A stretch of 60,010 nt of DNA from Gammaproteobacteria bacterium (GTDB taxonomy: Bacteria > Pseudomonadota > Gammaproteobacteria > Chromatiales > Chromatiaceae). Location: the NCBI GenBank assembly GCA_020445405.1, contig JAGRGQ010000016.1:1-60010 (forward strand), in the 5' to 3' direction. The position numbers were made by a program, and so were the translations under genes. A model generated the notes under the pieces. That model searched no databases. It was not told the DNA's origin and was given only the letters and a program-made list of their open reading frames with translations. Shown in pieces: positions 1 through 8,702 of the stretch; positions within the stretch are counted from its first letter, which is position 1; every line of letters begins with the position of its first letter.

Positions 1-91
1 TGCGGCGCTCCGCCTTCCTGGCCGCCGCGCCATGCGCGACACTCTTCAGCGCTTGCGTGCCTCCGTCAAACCTCTGCCGGTTCTCATCCTC

Positions 92-107
92 CCGCGGCAA
101 ACCGCGG
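92..107. repeat. Short GC hairpin downstream of tRNA-Tyr
   Basis: A perfect 6-bp inverted repeat (CCGCGG, four-base loop CAAA, CCGCGG) lies 17 bases past the 3' end of the minus-strand tRNA-Tyr. No T-run follows on the minus strand, so it does not look like a simple Rho-independent terminator. It could be a processing or spacer structure in a longer tRNA transcript running off the left edge. Bases 1-91 show no gene I can support. Confidence 0.35.
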
Positions 108-123
108 AGAATCAACTTTGGCC

Positions 124-208
124 TGGTGGAGGGGGGAGGATTCGAACCTCCGAAGGCTGAGCCGGCAGATTTACAGTCTGATCCCTTTGGCCACTCGGGA
201 ACCCCTCC
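124..208 (-). tRNA. tRNA-Tyr (GTA)
   Basis: Reading the minus strand gives a class II tRNA of 85 nt with an encoded 3' CCA. The acceptor stem GGAGGGG pairs with CCCCTCC before discriminator A. The anticodon loop centres on GTA, a long variable arm is present, and the T-loop carries GGTTCGAATCC. The long variable arm plus the GTA anticodon identify tRNA-Tyr. In many Gammaproteobacteria this gene heads a Tyr-Gly-Thr-tuf cluster, which here would lie to the left, outside the window; that part is inference. Confidence 0.97.
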
Positions 209-360
209 ACGAAGCCCGATATTGTGCTTTAGTCAATATTTAGTGTCAACAGATTTTGGCTACAGATACGAAGTGCACGCGTATCGATCCTGAAGATTGA
301 AAAGCAGCCGTTACGGGAGCCCTGATCAGTCCTGCCGCGGTCTCTCAAGTACGCATAAAA

Positions 361-1629
361 TCAAAACGCTGTGGCCCAGCCGACCACCAGTTCCCACTGA
401 TCCATGAACAGATGACCTGTCTGCGGCCCGGTATTAGGATTGGTTCCATGCAGCTTCTCTTCCGGCATATACGCGAACGCCATGTTGATTTCACTGCCAC
501 CCGGCAGCGTCTTGCCGATACCAAAAGTAAAATGGCGCTTGACCACTGCAGGCGCGAGAACATTGAACAACGCCTGCCCTCCCTCGAACACATCGGTGGA
601 ATAACTGTAACCCGCGCGAAATGCAAGATCGGACCGGTACTGCCACTGCAGACCAAACTTGTAGATACCGATGTCATCCCAGCCAAAACCGAGACAGCTG
701 TCACATCCCAGCTTAGGACCTCCGACCGGGGACAGAATCAGGTCCGCCCTGTTTCCGATGGCCCGCACATCGCTGAAGTTAATCCGCTGATAGTCGAAGG
801 CTAATGTCAGTTCAGGTGTGAATTTATAGGAAAATCCCAGATCGTAGTTTGACGGAATATCGAAATCCCCCTGCTCCGCAAACAGTCCTGCGTAATCTTC
901 GAACTTTGTCATATAGAGTCGGCTCTGATACGAGGCGCCGATATTCAACCGGTCGTTAACCTGCCACAGCCAGCCCAGCTTCAGCCCACCGCCATAGGAG
1001 ATGTCGGTGCCATTGTTCGTCACCTTCGTGGGCGATTCGGATACGCCCTGAAACGGTTCCAACCCTTGAGCGTTGAAACTCTGTAACGCCAGAACCGGAG
1101 TGATGCCGATAGAGTGCTGATCATTCAGACGACGCGAATAGGTGATACCGACGAATGCCTGCTTCATATCGATTCCGGCGGGAGACGAGGCTGCACCGAA
1201 TCCACTGAAAATGGCGCTGTCGTATTCGGTATTCATACCCCCGTTGCCTCCGACCGCGATACCGATTGAGCTCTTGTCATCCAGCATCCGGTTGTAGGCA
1301 AAGTGCGGAATCAGGAAAAAGTCATTGTCGCTCTCGTAATGCCCCGGCGGAATCGCTCCGAACGGCGGAGACATTGCATTATCATCCGCAACAAAACCAC
1401 GGGTTGGTGCAAAAAGCGAGATGCCTATCTCAAAGCGATTGCCAACCACAGCAAGGGATCCCGGATTGGTGGCTGAGCACATGGCATCGAATGCCATGGC
1501 CACGCAAGCCCCGGCAATGGATTTTGATTTGGGACCGTATCCATGAGACCAGTAACCGTTGGTAGCCATCGCTTGCGCCGATACCAAAAAAATCGCCAAA
1601 GCGGCGACCCGCCGAAAACTCTTGTTCAT
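361..1629 (-). CDS. OmpP1/FadL/TodX-family outer-membrane transporter
   Basis: A 422-residue beta-barrel porin of the FadL type, expected to admit hydrophobic compounds such as fatty acids or aromatics across the outer membrane. Residues 1-22 form a signal peptide ending in AMA. The mature protein opens with TNGYWSHGYGPKSKSIAGA, the usual FadL-family N-terminus, in which the short segment plugs the barrel and a NPGSLA motif follows near residue 55. The remainder alternates polar and aromatic residues as in transmembrane strands, and the chain ends in Phe, the outer-membrane assembly signal. A GGGGGG tract lies 4 nt before the ATG. The gene stands alone, with about 400 bases of non-coding DNA upstream. 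The substrate cannot be told from sequence alone. Confidence 0.9.
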   Translation of the reverse strand: MNKSFRRVAALAIFLVSAQAMATNGYWSHGYGPKSKSIAGACVAMAFDAMCSATNPGSLAVVGNRFEIGISLFAPTRGFVADDNAMSPPFGAIPPGHYESDNDFFLIPHFAYNRMLDDKSSIGIAVGGNGGMNTEYDSAIFSGFGAASSPAGIDMKQAFVGITYSRRLNDQHSIGITPVLALQSFNAQGLEPFQGVSESPTKVTNNGTDISYGGGLKLGWLWQVNDRLNIGASYQSRLYMTKFEDYAGLFAEQGDFDIPSNYDLGFSYKFTPELTLAFDYQRINFSDVRAIGNRADLILSPVGGPKLGCDSCLGFGWDDIGIYKFGLQWQYRSDLAFRAGYSYSTDVFEGGQALFNVLAPAVVKRHFTFGIGKTLPGGSEINMAFAYMPEEKLHGTNPNTGPQTGHLFMDQWELVVGWATAF

Positions 1630-2032
1630 TTATCCCCCCAATCCAAAGTTCCAGTCCCGACACTAAAATCCTGGTGTCCGCCTGGCGATGCATGCGGTAT
1701 TCAAATTACCGTCATTCCGGCGCTCCTCATACAGCACCCGCTTCAGCAGCCGGAATTCCGGGCGTTTAACGCGACGTCGCATTGCGACATCCTCCGGAAC
1801 GACCGGAGACAGCGTTGCCGGGTGGAAGCCTGCCGGAAATGCCGGATTACAACAATCAAAATCAACTCATACTACAAGCATCCAGCCCAGCCAGGGTCAC
1901 GCGCCAAAACATGCAAATGTATCATTTTCATGCCTGAGCGAGGAACGAATATAACAATGGACAGATAATATAATTTCATGGTGCAACGGCAGACATGTGA
2001 ACAGACGACCTGCGTCGCAACCGGTGGCATAT
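1630..2032. other. 403-bp intergenic region between the FadL-type gene and pth
   Basis: I see no gene here. The section 1705-1860 is rich in CCGG-containing short inverted pieces (for example GTCATTCCGGCG, CCGGAATTCCGG, TCCGGAACGACCGGA), which resemble a decayed dispersed repeat. It should also hold the promoter of the FadL-type gene on the minus strand, but I could not pick out convincing -35/-10 boxes. Small open frames here lack ribosome sites and recognisable products. Confidence 0.4.
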
Positions 2033-2620
2033 CTATCCTACGCCCGGCAACCGGCTCGATGCACTTTTAAAATCACCTGACAGAAGGTCTGCAGTTATCC
2101 CACCGGCTTCCGCGATGGCATCTTCGATCGTCCTCGTCTGTTCCCGCGAGGGACGCCCCAGAACATAGTTCACCAGCTGCTGACCGCTGGTGCCGGTCGG
2201 CCGGGATATGCCCACCCGCAAGCGCCAGAAGTCGCGTCCACCGATAGCGCTCATGATGTCTCGAAGGCCATTGTGCCCGGCGTGCCCGCCGCCCTGTTTC
2301 AGGCGTATTATCCCGCTATCCAGCTCCAGCTCATCGTGAATCACCAGCATCTGCTCCAGCGGTATCCGGTAATAGTTAAGTACAGTGACGACCGACCGGC
2401 CGCTCCTGTTCATGAAGGTTGCGGGCTTCAACAGCCAGCACTCGCCGCGCCCCACCTGAATACGGCAGATATGGCCATGGAACTTAGATTCCGGCCTGAA
2501 TTCCGCGTTGTATCGCCTGGCAAGCGTGTCGACAAACCAAAAACCGGCATTGTGGCGAGTCCCGGCATACTCCGCTCCCGGATTGCCGAGACCAACGATA
2601 AGACGAATGGCAGGGGACAT
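2033..2620 (-). CDS. pth: Peptidyl-tRNA hydrolase
   Basis: Cleaves the ester bond of peptidyl-tRNAs released prematurely from ribosomes, recycling tRNA in the cytoplasm. From the ATG at 2620 it encodes 195 residues, normal for bacterial Pth. It begins with IRLIVGLGNPG and TRHNAGFW (catalytic His). Further signatures are the F-x-N-x-S segment 'KPATFMNRSG', the HDELEL motif with its catalytic Asp, and GGGHAGHNGLR. A GTG two codons upstream (2626) is an alternative start. It follows rplY in the same direction by about 150 bases, the usual order. ychF, commonly the next gene, is not present downstream. Confidence 0.96.
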   Translation of the reverse strand: MSPAIRLIVGLGNPGAEYAGTRHNAGFWFVDTLARRYNAEFRPESKFHGHICRIQVGRGECWLLKPATFMNRSGRSVVTVLNYYRIPLEQMLVIHDELELDSGIIRLKQGGGHAGHNGLRDIMSAIGGRDFWRLRVGISRPTGTSGQQLVNYVLGRPSREQTRTIEDAIAEAGGITADLLSGDFKSASSRLPGVG

Positions 2621-2733
2621 TTGCACTGTGAACAGGCGGGTTCAATACCGCCCGGTTTAGATCTGTAAGTTGAGCCGGCTATTCAGCAACACACCGCTAC
2701 CGCTGATTGGAACCTATCTCATAATCCTCCACA

Positions 2734-2754
2734 GGCCCGGCGTCTGGCCGGGCC
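2734..2754 (-). other. GC-rich hairpin between rplY and pth
   Basis: A perfect 8-bp stem (GGCCCGGC / GCCGGGCC, loop GTCTG) begins about 23 bases after the rplY stop on the minus strand. No T-run follows it, so it may attenuate transcription or protect mRNA ends rather than act as a classic terminator. It could lower pth expression relative to rplY. Confidence 0.5.
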
Positions 2755-2776
2755 CATGAAAAATCAAGTGAGCGAT

Positions 2777-3427
2777 TTACTCTTCGGTTGGGCTGGCTGC
2801 AGCACCCGCCTGGCCTTCAGCTTCTTCCGCCTCCTCGCCCTCTTCCACTACAGCCTGAACAGAGTGCACCGAAACCACCGGCACATCATCAGCGCCGCCG
2901 GCCAGCGCGGTGAGTTCAACGCCATGCGGGAGAGAGAGACCGGAGAGCGGAATCGAATCGCCGATCGCAAGTTGCGCCACATCCACCTCGATAAACTCCG
3001 GCAGATCCGCCGGCAGGCAGCTTACCTCGACATCCGTGATCGAACGAGAAAGAACGCCGCCTGCCTTGACGCCCACGCAAAGCTCCTCATGGATAAAGTG
3101 CAGCGGCACATTGGTGCGCAGCTTCTCTTTGGCACTGACCCGAAGAAAATCGACGTGGGTGATGAAGGGCTTGGCGGGATGGCGCTGCATATCCTTCAAT
3201 ATCACCTTCTGGGTTTTTCCACCCAGATTCAGGCTCAATATATGTGAATAGAAAGCCTCGGTCTCCAAATGATGAGCCAGCTCGTGATGAATCAGGCTGA
3301 TCGATTCCGGATCCCGACGGGCACCGTATACGATGCCGGGCACCAGCCCCTGACGACGCAGGCGGCGGCTCGCACCTTTACCTGTATCGCTGCGCGGCTG
3401 CGCCTCAATTTGAAAAACGTCACTCAT
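2777..3427 (-). CDS. rplY: 50S ribosomal protein L25 (Ctc/TL5 form)
   Basis: Binds 5S rRNA in the large ribosomal subunit. The 216-residue protein is the long, two-domain CTC/TL5 form. The N-terminal L25 domain (about 1-95) opens with MSDVFQIEAQPRSDTGKGASRRLRR and carries GIVYG. The C-terminal TL5 beta domain follows (about 100-190). An acidic Glu/Ala-rich tail ends the chain. I chose the ATG at 3427 because GGAG sits 8 nt upstream; an in-frame GTG at 3445 would place that ribosome site inside the gene. It lies between prs and pth, a conserved arrangement in Gammaproteobacteria. Confidence 0.95.
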   Translation of the reverse strand: MSDVFQIEAQPRSDTGKGASRRLRRQGLVPGIVYGARRDPESISLIHHELAHHLETEAFYSHILSLNLGGKTQKVILKDMQRHPAKPFITHVDFLRVSAKEKLRTNVPLHFIHEELCVGVKAGGVLSRSITDVEVSCLPADLPEFIEVDVAQLAIGDSIPLSGLSLPHGVELTALAGGADDVPVVSVHSVQAVVEEGEEAEEAEGQAGAAASPTEE

Positions 3428-3514
3428 GATTTTCTCCAAATTCACTTGTTAAAAACGCACCACCCCACCGCGACCAGTCGGATGATAGATGAAAATAGTG
3501 CAGATATATCCTGC

Positions 3515-4468
3515 TCACTCCATAAACAGCGAGGTGACCGACTCGTCAATCGCCATGCGCCGGATGGTTTCCGCCACCAGCTCAGCAATACTTATCTGGC
3601 GTATCCGATCACAGTCCAGCGCATCCTTGTGCAGAGGAACGGTATTGGAGACAACCAGTTCGTCCAATACCGAATTCTCTATGTTTTTTACCGCTGGTCC
3701 CGATAACACCGGGTGCGTGCAGTAGGCCACGACCAGTGTCGCCCCATGCTCTTTCAACGCCTGCGCCGCCTTGCACAATGTCCCGGCGGTATCCACCAGA
3801 TCGTCGATCAAGACACAGCTGCGTCCCTCGACGTCCCCGATAATATTCATTATCTGGGCCTCATTCGCCTGCGGCCGGCGCTTGTCAATAATGGCCAGAT
3901 CCGCATCGTCCAGCTGTTTTGCCAGTGCCCTCGCCCGTACCACGCCTCCGACATCGGGCGAGACTATCATCAGATCCGGATACTTTTGCCGCCATACGTC
4001 CCCCAACAGTATCGGAAGCGCGTATATATTATCTACCGGTATATCGAAAAAACCCTGTATCTGATCCGAATGCAGATCCACCGTCATGACGCAGTCCGCA
4101 CCCGCAATCTGCAACTGCTTGGCAACCAGTCTGGCAGTTATCGGCACCCTTGCCGAGCGTGGCCTGCGGTCCTGTCGCGCATAACCGAAATAGGGCAACA
4201 CCGCTGTGATTCGCCGCGCCGACGCCCAACGCAACGCATCGATCAATACCAGCAACTCCATCAGATTGTCATTGGTCGGATGGCAGGTGGACTGGATAAC
4301 GTAGACGTCTCTTCCGCGCACGCTCTCCTGAATCTCGGCCATCACCTCCCCGTCACTGAATCGCCCTACTATGGCTCTCCCCTGGCGCAGGTTCAGCCAT
4401 CCGGCAACTTCATCGGCCAACGCAGGATTTGAATTTCCGGAAAACAACATCATGCCGCCATCTGACAC
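3515..4468 (-). CDS. prs: Ribose-phosphate pyrophosphokinase (PRPP synthetase)
   Basis: Makes phosphoribosyl pyrophosphate from ribose 5-phosphate and ATP, feeding nucleotide, histidine and NAD synthesis. Recognisable parts are [21 protein letters not shown], the ATP/flexible-loop segment [10 protein letters not shown], the metal-binding [18 protein letters not shown], and the PRPP signature [15 protein letters not shown] chose the GTG at 4468, which gives 317 residues, close to the usual 315, and is preceded by AGAAGAGGG at good spacing. ATGs at 4453 and 4450 are alternatives. The gene lies downstream of tRNA-Gln and ispE on the same strand; sharing a transcript is likely but inferred. Confidence 0.97.
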   Translation of the reverse strand: MSDGGMMLFSGNSNPALADEVAGWLNLRQGRAIVGRFSDGEVMAEIQESVRGRDVYVIQSTCHPTNDNLMELLVLIDALRWASARRITAVLPYFGYARQDRRPRSARVPITARLVAKQLQIAGADCVMTVDLHSDQIQGFFDIPVDNIYALPILLGDVWRQKYPDLMIVSPDVGGVVRARALAKQLDDADLAIIDKRRPQANEAQIMNIIGDVEGRSCVLIDDLVDTAGTLCKAAQALKEHGATLVVAYCTHPVLSGPAVKNIENSVLDELVVSNTVPLHKDALDCDRIRQISIAELVAETIRRMAIDESVTSLFME

Positions 4469-4567
4469 GATCAGGCCCTCTTCTAATTTAGACAGTAAAT
4501 CAGCCTCACCGAATCTGCCCTGACAGACCCCCAACCCTGGTCACGCAGCTGCGCTGACATCCAAAGG

Positions 4568-4642
4568 TGGCTGGGGCGGCAGGATTCGAACCTGCGCATG
4601 CAGGGATCAAAACCCTGTGCCTTACCGCTTGGCGACGCCCCA
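4568..4642 (-). tRNA. tRNA-Gln (TTG)
   Basis: The minus strand gives a 75-nt tRNA with encoded CCA. Its acceptor is TGGGGCG/CGCCCCA, the D-arm reads CGCCAAGCGGTAAGGC, and the anticodon stem CAGGG/CCCTG encloses loop TTTTGAT with anticodon TTG. The T-arm has GGTTCGAATCC. A U1-A72 pair and TTG anticodon are typical of tRNA-Gln. It sits between ispE and prs, a common arrangement in Gammaproteobacteria. The presence of gatCAB in the window raises the possibility of indirect Gln-tRNA formation. Confidence 0.97.
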
Positions 4643-4685
4643 AGAAATCTGCGGCTCCCAGTTGCCGCCAACGTCGGACACACCG

Positions 4686-5561
4686 CTAACTTACCGATTC
4701 AGCTGCCACTGGAGAACGGTTCATTCCGCGGGCTATAAATGACCGGTATCTGTCTGGTACCTGTTTGTATACCTGGCGAGCCCGCGCTTCGCTCTCAAAG
4801 GAGGCGTAAACCGCAGCACCGGTTCCGGTCAATCTCGGTGACGAGAATCGACCGAGCCACCGTATCGCCTCCTGAACCGGTGGGTATCGGCGACAGACCA
4901 CGGACAGGCAATCGTTCTGTACGCTGCCGGCGAGAAAGTCGCGTATTTTGATGCGCGGAGAGTTCCGTGTCAAATCGGGATCTGAGAATATCTCTGCTGT
5001 GGCGACATGGCAGGGTGGGACCAGGATCAGGTACCAGGGACAGGGAAGCTCAAGGGGCTCCAGTTTTTCGCCAATTCCTTCACCCCAGGAACTCCTCCCC
5101 CTGATAAAAACCGGCACGTCCGCCCCCAGCGTCAATCCGAGGTCCGCCAGCTGATCGCCGGTACACCGGCAACTCCACAGCCGATTCAAGACCAGCAGCG
5201 TCGTCGCGGCATCGGAGCTACCGCCCCCCAGCCCCGCCCCCATGGGCAGGCATTTCTCCAGGTGAATATCCACTCCCAGCGCGGTAACGCAATGCCGTTG
5301 CAGCAGTTTTGCCGCCCGGATTGTCAGGTCATGCTCCTCGGGCACGCCCGGAAGCGCGTTGGCACGGCGAATCCGTCCATCTTGCCTGATCCTGAAGCCA
5401 ACCCTGTCACCGATATCGAGTAGCTGAAAAACCGTCTGCAACAGATGATATCCATCCGGCCGCCGGCCCACGATACGCAACATCAGATTCAACTTCGCGG
5501 GCGCTGGCCAATAGTCGAACAGGCCTGTGTCGATCGCGATTGAGGTATGGATATCGGCCAC
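4686..5561 (-). CDS. ispE: 4-diphosphocytidyl-2-C-methyl-D-erythritol kinase
   Basis: Phosphorylates the 2-hydroxyl of CDP-methylerythritol with ATP in the MEP route to isoprenoids. The 291-residue protein has the GHMP-kinase layout: substrate segment PAPAKLNL...RPDGYH near residue 20 and the glycine-rich ATP loop PMGAGLGGGSSDAATTL near residue 106. A C-terminal segment LTGTGAAVYA completes the fold. The start is a GTG. The upstream TPR gene ends only 7 bases before it, so the two are probably co-transcribed and continue into tRNA-Gln and prs. lolB, often located between the TPR gene and ispE, is absent here. Confidence 0.95.
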   Translation of the reverse strand: MADIHTSIAIDTGLFDYWPAPAKLNLMLRIVGRRPDGYHLLQTVFQLLDIGDRVGFRIRQDGRIRRANALPGVPEEHDLTIRAAKLLQRHCVTALGVDIHLEKCLPMGAGLGGGSSDAATTLLVLNRLWSCRCTGDQLADLGLTLGADVPVFIRGRSSWGEGIGEKLEPLELPCPWYLILVPPCHVATAEIFSDPDLTRNSPRIKIRDFLAGSVQNDCLSVVCRRYPPVQEAIRWLGRFSSPRLTGTGAAVYASFESEARARQVYKQVPDRYRSFIARGMNRSPVAAESVS

Positions 5562-5568
5562 GGCCCGC

Positions 5569-7299
5569 CTATCTCGCCAGTCGGCGGCGGGTTTCGATTA
5601 CGTGTTTATTGTCGGGCTCTTTTTCCAAAATCTGCCGCCATATCGCCTCCGCCCCGGCGCTGTCCCCCATCGTCCAGAGAACCTCCCCCAGATGCGCGCC
5701 TATCTCGCCATCGGGAAGTATTGCATAGGCGCTCTTCAGAAAACCAAGCGCGGCCGGCAGGTTGCCCAGGCGAAACTGAAGCCAGCCCATGCTGTCCAGG
5801 ATCGCCGGCGAATCAGGTTTCAGCTCCAGCGCTCTTGAGATGAGATCATGTGCCTCTTCGAAGCGCATGGATCGATCGGCAAAAGTGTATCCCAGCGCAT
5901 TCAGCGCGTCCGCATTGTTCGGATTGTGCGCAATAACCCGGCGCAGGTCGCTCTCGACAATATCCATACGGCCGATTTCCGCCGCGTACAGTCCCCGGGC
6001 ATAGAGCAGATCATCGTCTTCCTGATGCGCCTCCAGGCCACTGGCGTAAACGCTCAAAACCTCTGCAACGGAACCGTGCTCCGCCAAAATTCTGGCCTCC
6101 ATAAGATAGAGCTGCACCGATTGCTCGGGCAGCTGAATACGCATGTTCCGCACCCAGTCCAGCGCTTCCCGGAAATTTCCCTCATCCGCCTGCACCTGTG
6201 CCACGCGGGCCATGGCTTCGAACCGAAAATCACCTGCGTTAACCCGTTTATACCAATTGATGGCCTCTTCCGCGTTGCCCTCCTGCTCCTCGATTCTGCC
6301 CAGATAGTATGCGGAGTCGTCGGTATGGCTTCCCATTTTCAGCAGGCGTTTGAAATAGCCCTTCGCTGCGTCAGTCTGCTTCAGTTGCACCGCCAGCGCG
6401 CCGAGCGAGTAAATGGTATCGGTATCATCGGGCGCTATTCGATGTACTTTTTCAAACTGACGATAGGCTTTATCGTACTCGTTCAGCTCAACCAGCAACC
6501 GCGCCAGCGCAGAATTGAGAGTGACATCATCGGGCGTGCGCACCAACGCGCGCTCCAACACATGCACCGCTCCTTCTCCGTCGCCCTGCAACTTACGCAA
6601 ACGACTGAGCAGAACGTTCCCCTTGCTCCAGTCCGGCCAATCTGCGAGTACGTTTCTGATATCGGTCTCCGCGCGCGGATAATCCCGCCAGACTAGTGAC
6701 ATCAGGGAGAGCGCATAACCGGACTCAGGGTCATCACGGTGCATCGCCTGAAAGCGCTGCATCAGATTCAGCGCCATTTCGCGCTCTTTGCGCTTGGTCA
6801 GCACCGCCATTACCGGGACAAAACCGTTTTCACCGCTGGCCTGGCTGATTGCGAGAATTGCCTCCATCTGTTCGTAAGCGAGACTGGTCTCGCCGGTATC
6901 CAGATAGAGGGTTACAGCGTGCTGCCGGCCAGACAGGTTGTTTGGCGCCAGCTCTATCCAGTGCTTCAGCGCTTTGAGCGCAAGATCGTCCCGTTTTAGC
7001 AGGATAGCAATTTTGGTCGCCCGCTCGGCGGCGATGGCATCCCCCGCAAGAACAGCCGTCTGCAGCTGATGCTGGTAAGCGAGCTCATATTCGCCCCGCT
7101 GCATTGCGATTTCCCCGGCCAGCGTGCTGTATACGATGTCCGAATTCAGCTCCCGGAGGGTAGGTGCCGGTGTTTCAAACGGCAGTTTTACAGCTGCGGG
7201 TTTCTGCGGCTCCGGCAGATCCCGCTTCGGGACGGTCGAACAACCGCTGACCATCAGCAGACAAAACAAAAAAAACGCGTTTATGAACAACACTCTCAA
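5569..7299 (-). CDS. Tetratricopeptide-repeat lipoprotein
   Basis: About 576 residues, made almost entirely of TPR helix pairs. It is probably a periplasm-facing scaffold anchored to a membrane by lipid. The N-terminus is a lipoprotein signal with the lipobox VSGC, followed by STVPKRD. Repeats with W-LG-Y-A-F-A-P pattern residues run from about residue 50 to the end; the last ones (NADALNALGYTFADR, DSPAILDSMGWLQFRLG) match the family usually found beside hemA and lolB. I favour the TTG at 7299, preceded by GGAG six bases upstream; an ATG at 7311 lacks a ribosome site. It is divergent from hemA. Its partner is unknown. Confidence 0.85.
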   Translation of the reverse strand: MRVLFINAFFLFCLLMVSGCSTVPKRDLPEPQKPAAVKLPFETPAPTLRELNSDIVYSTLAGEIAMQRGEYELAYQHQLQTAVLAGDAIAAERATKIAILLKRDDLALKALKHWIELAPNNLSGRQHAVTLYLDTGETSLAYEQMEAILAISQASGENGFVPVMAVLTKRKEREMALNLMQRFQAMHRDDPESGYALSLMSLVWRDYPRAETDIRNVLADWPDWSKGNVLLSRLRKLQGDGEGAVHVLERALVRTPDDVTLNSALARLLVELNEYDKAYRQFEKVHRIAPDDTDTIYSLGALAVQLKQTDAAKGYFKRLLKMGSHTDDSAYYLGRIEEQEGNAEEAINWYKRVNAGDFRFEAMARVAQVQADEGNFREALDWVRNMRIQLPEQSVQLYLMEARILAEHGSVAEVLSVYASGLEAHQEDDDLLYARGLYAAEIGRMDIVESDLRRVIAHNPNNADALNALGYTFADRSMRFEEAHDLISRALELKPDSPAILDSMGWLQFRLGNLPAALGFLKSAYAILPDGEIGAHLGEVLWTMGDSAGAEAIWRQILEKEPDNKHVIETRRRLAR

Positions 7300-7436
7300 T
7301 CTAATCTCCATCAAAAATTTCTACGCCCCGCTGCCTTTCAAGTTTACCGTAAACGGAGAGGAAAATTCGGTTTCTCTTGAATTTAACCCCTTGATAATTC
7401 AAAATTTCAGATTCCTCCAGCTCCTAAAAAGTTCAG

Positions 7437-8702
7437 ATGTCGCTGCTCGCAATTGGTCTCAATCATAAATCCGCCCCGATTGGAATTCGGGAAAAGGTCA
7501 CTTTTGGACCGGATATTATCGTCGGGGCTTTGCGCAGTCTCACCGAAAGACCCGGTGTGGATGAGGCGGTCATTCTTTCAACCTGCAACAGAACCGAAGC
7601 TTATTGTGTGCTGCACGATGCCAGCCTGGAGGATATCTGCCAGTGGTTGAGCGATTTTCACGGACTGGAACTGGAAACCATTTCACCTTATTTATACAAC
7701 CACCAGAACCGCGATACCATCGCTCATTTGCTGCGAGTTGCCAGCGGCCTGGACTCGATGGTACTGGGTGAGCCCCAGATTCTCGGTCAGGTTAAACAGG
7801 CGTACCAGACCGCTTCCGATGCAGCCACCGCGGGCAAGCTGCTTGGAAAGCTGTTTCAGCACACTTTTTCCGTTGCCAAGCAGATACGCACAGACACGGC
7901 GATTGGCCACAGTCCGGTCTCGATTGCCTTTGCCGCAGTCAGCCTGGCAAGGCAGATTTTCAGCAATCTGGCTGAGCAGACCGCGCTGCTGATCGGTGCT
8001 GGCGAAACGATTGAACTGGCCGCACGCCACCTTCACCAGCACGGTATCGGGCGTATCATCGTCGCCAACCGGACGATTGAACGCGCGCATGCCCTGGCGA
8101 ATCAGTTTGCGGGTTACGCCATCGCGCTTACCGAACTTCCAACCCATCTCGCCGAAGCGGATATCGTTATTTCATCCACTGCCAGCCCACTGCCCGTGCT
8201 GGGAAAAGGTACCGTTGAGAGTGCTTTGAAAAAACGCCGCCACCAGCCTATTTTCATGGTCGATATAGCAGTCCCCAGAGACATCGAGGCAGAGGTGAGC
8301 GAACTGAATGATGTCTACCTCTACACGGTCGACGACATGCAGGAAGTAATCGACGAGAATATGCGCTCGCGCCAGGAGGCGGCCGAACAGGCACTGGAAA
8401 TTATCGATCTGCATACAGAGGAGTTCATGGGATGGCTTCGCTCCCTGGACGCGGCAAGTATGATTCAGGACTATCGCCGGAAAGCCGATAGGATGCGTGA
8501 TGAGGTTCTTCAACGCGCCCTGAAACAACTGCATAGCGGCAAGTCCCCGGAAGAGGCGCTGACATTTCTGGCGCACAGCCTGACAAACAAACTGTTGCAT
8601 ACCCCCAGCACGCAGATCCGCAGGGCAGGATTCGACGGCGAGAAGGCACTGCTGGAGGCTGCCAATACCCTGTTTCAGATCGATGGCAGCAGCAGAAAAT
8701 GA
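7437..8702 (+). CDS. hemA: Glutamyl-tRNA reductase
   Basis: Reduces glutamyl-tRNA to glutamate-1-semialdehyde, the first committed step of tetrapyrrole synthesis by the C5 route. The 421 residues begin [20 protein letters not shown]. The nucleophilic cysteine is C50 in STCNRTEAY. The segments [20 protein letters not shown], the NADPH-binding [13 protein letters not shown], and [13 protein letters not shown] follow in the usual order, then the helical dimerisation domain. Its stop overlaps the prfA start (ATGA), so translation is probably coupled. The divergent upstream gene is the TPR lipoprotein. Confidence 0.97.
   Translation: MSLLAIGLNHKSAPIGIREKVTFGPDIIVGALRSLTERPGVDEAVILSTCNRTEAYCVLHDASLEDICQWLSDFHGLELETISPYLYNHQNRDTIAHLLRVASGLDSMVLGEPQILGQVKQAYQTASDAATAGKLLGKLFQHTFSVAKQIRTDTAIGHSPVSIAFAAVSLARQIFSNLAEQTALLIGAGETIELAARHLHQHGIGRIIVANRTIERAHALANQFAGYAIALTELPTHLAEADIVISSTASPLPVLGKGTVESALKKRRHQPIFMVDIAVPRDIEAEVSELNDVYLYTVDDMQEVIDENMRSRQEAAEQALEIIDLHTEEFMGWLRSLDAASMIQDYRRKADRMRDEVLQRALKQLHSGKSPEEALTFLAHSLTNKLLHTPSTQIRRAGFDGEKALLEAANTLFQIDGSSRK

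Noticed and set aside
57-293. A 78-codon plus-strand frame across the tRNA-Tyr gene
   Set aside because: It runs through the tRNA on the opposite strand, has no ribosome site and no recognisable protein features.
345-704. A 119-codon minus-strand frame inside the FadL-type gene
   Set aside because: It is a shadow of the porin's reading frame; the porin has a signal peptide, family N-terminus and terminal Phe, whereas this frame has none.
2734-2754. The GC hairpin after rplY as a Rho-independent terminator
   Set aside because: No T-run follows on either strand; I kept it only as a hairpin.
5007-5423. A 138-codon plus-strand frame opposite ispE
   Set aside because: It lies wholly antisense to a well-supported enzyme gene and shows a low-complexity, arginine/glutamine-rich translation typical of shadow frames.
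7366-7394. A promoter for hemA from GATAAT at 7389 with a -35 box 17 bases upstream
   Set aside because: The matching -35 (TTCGGT) is too weak to support a call.
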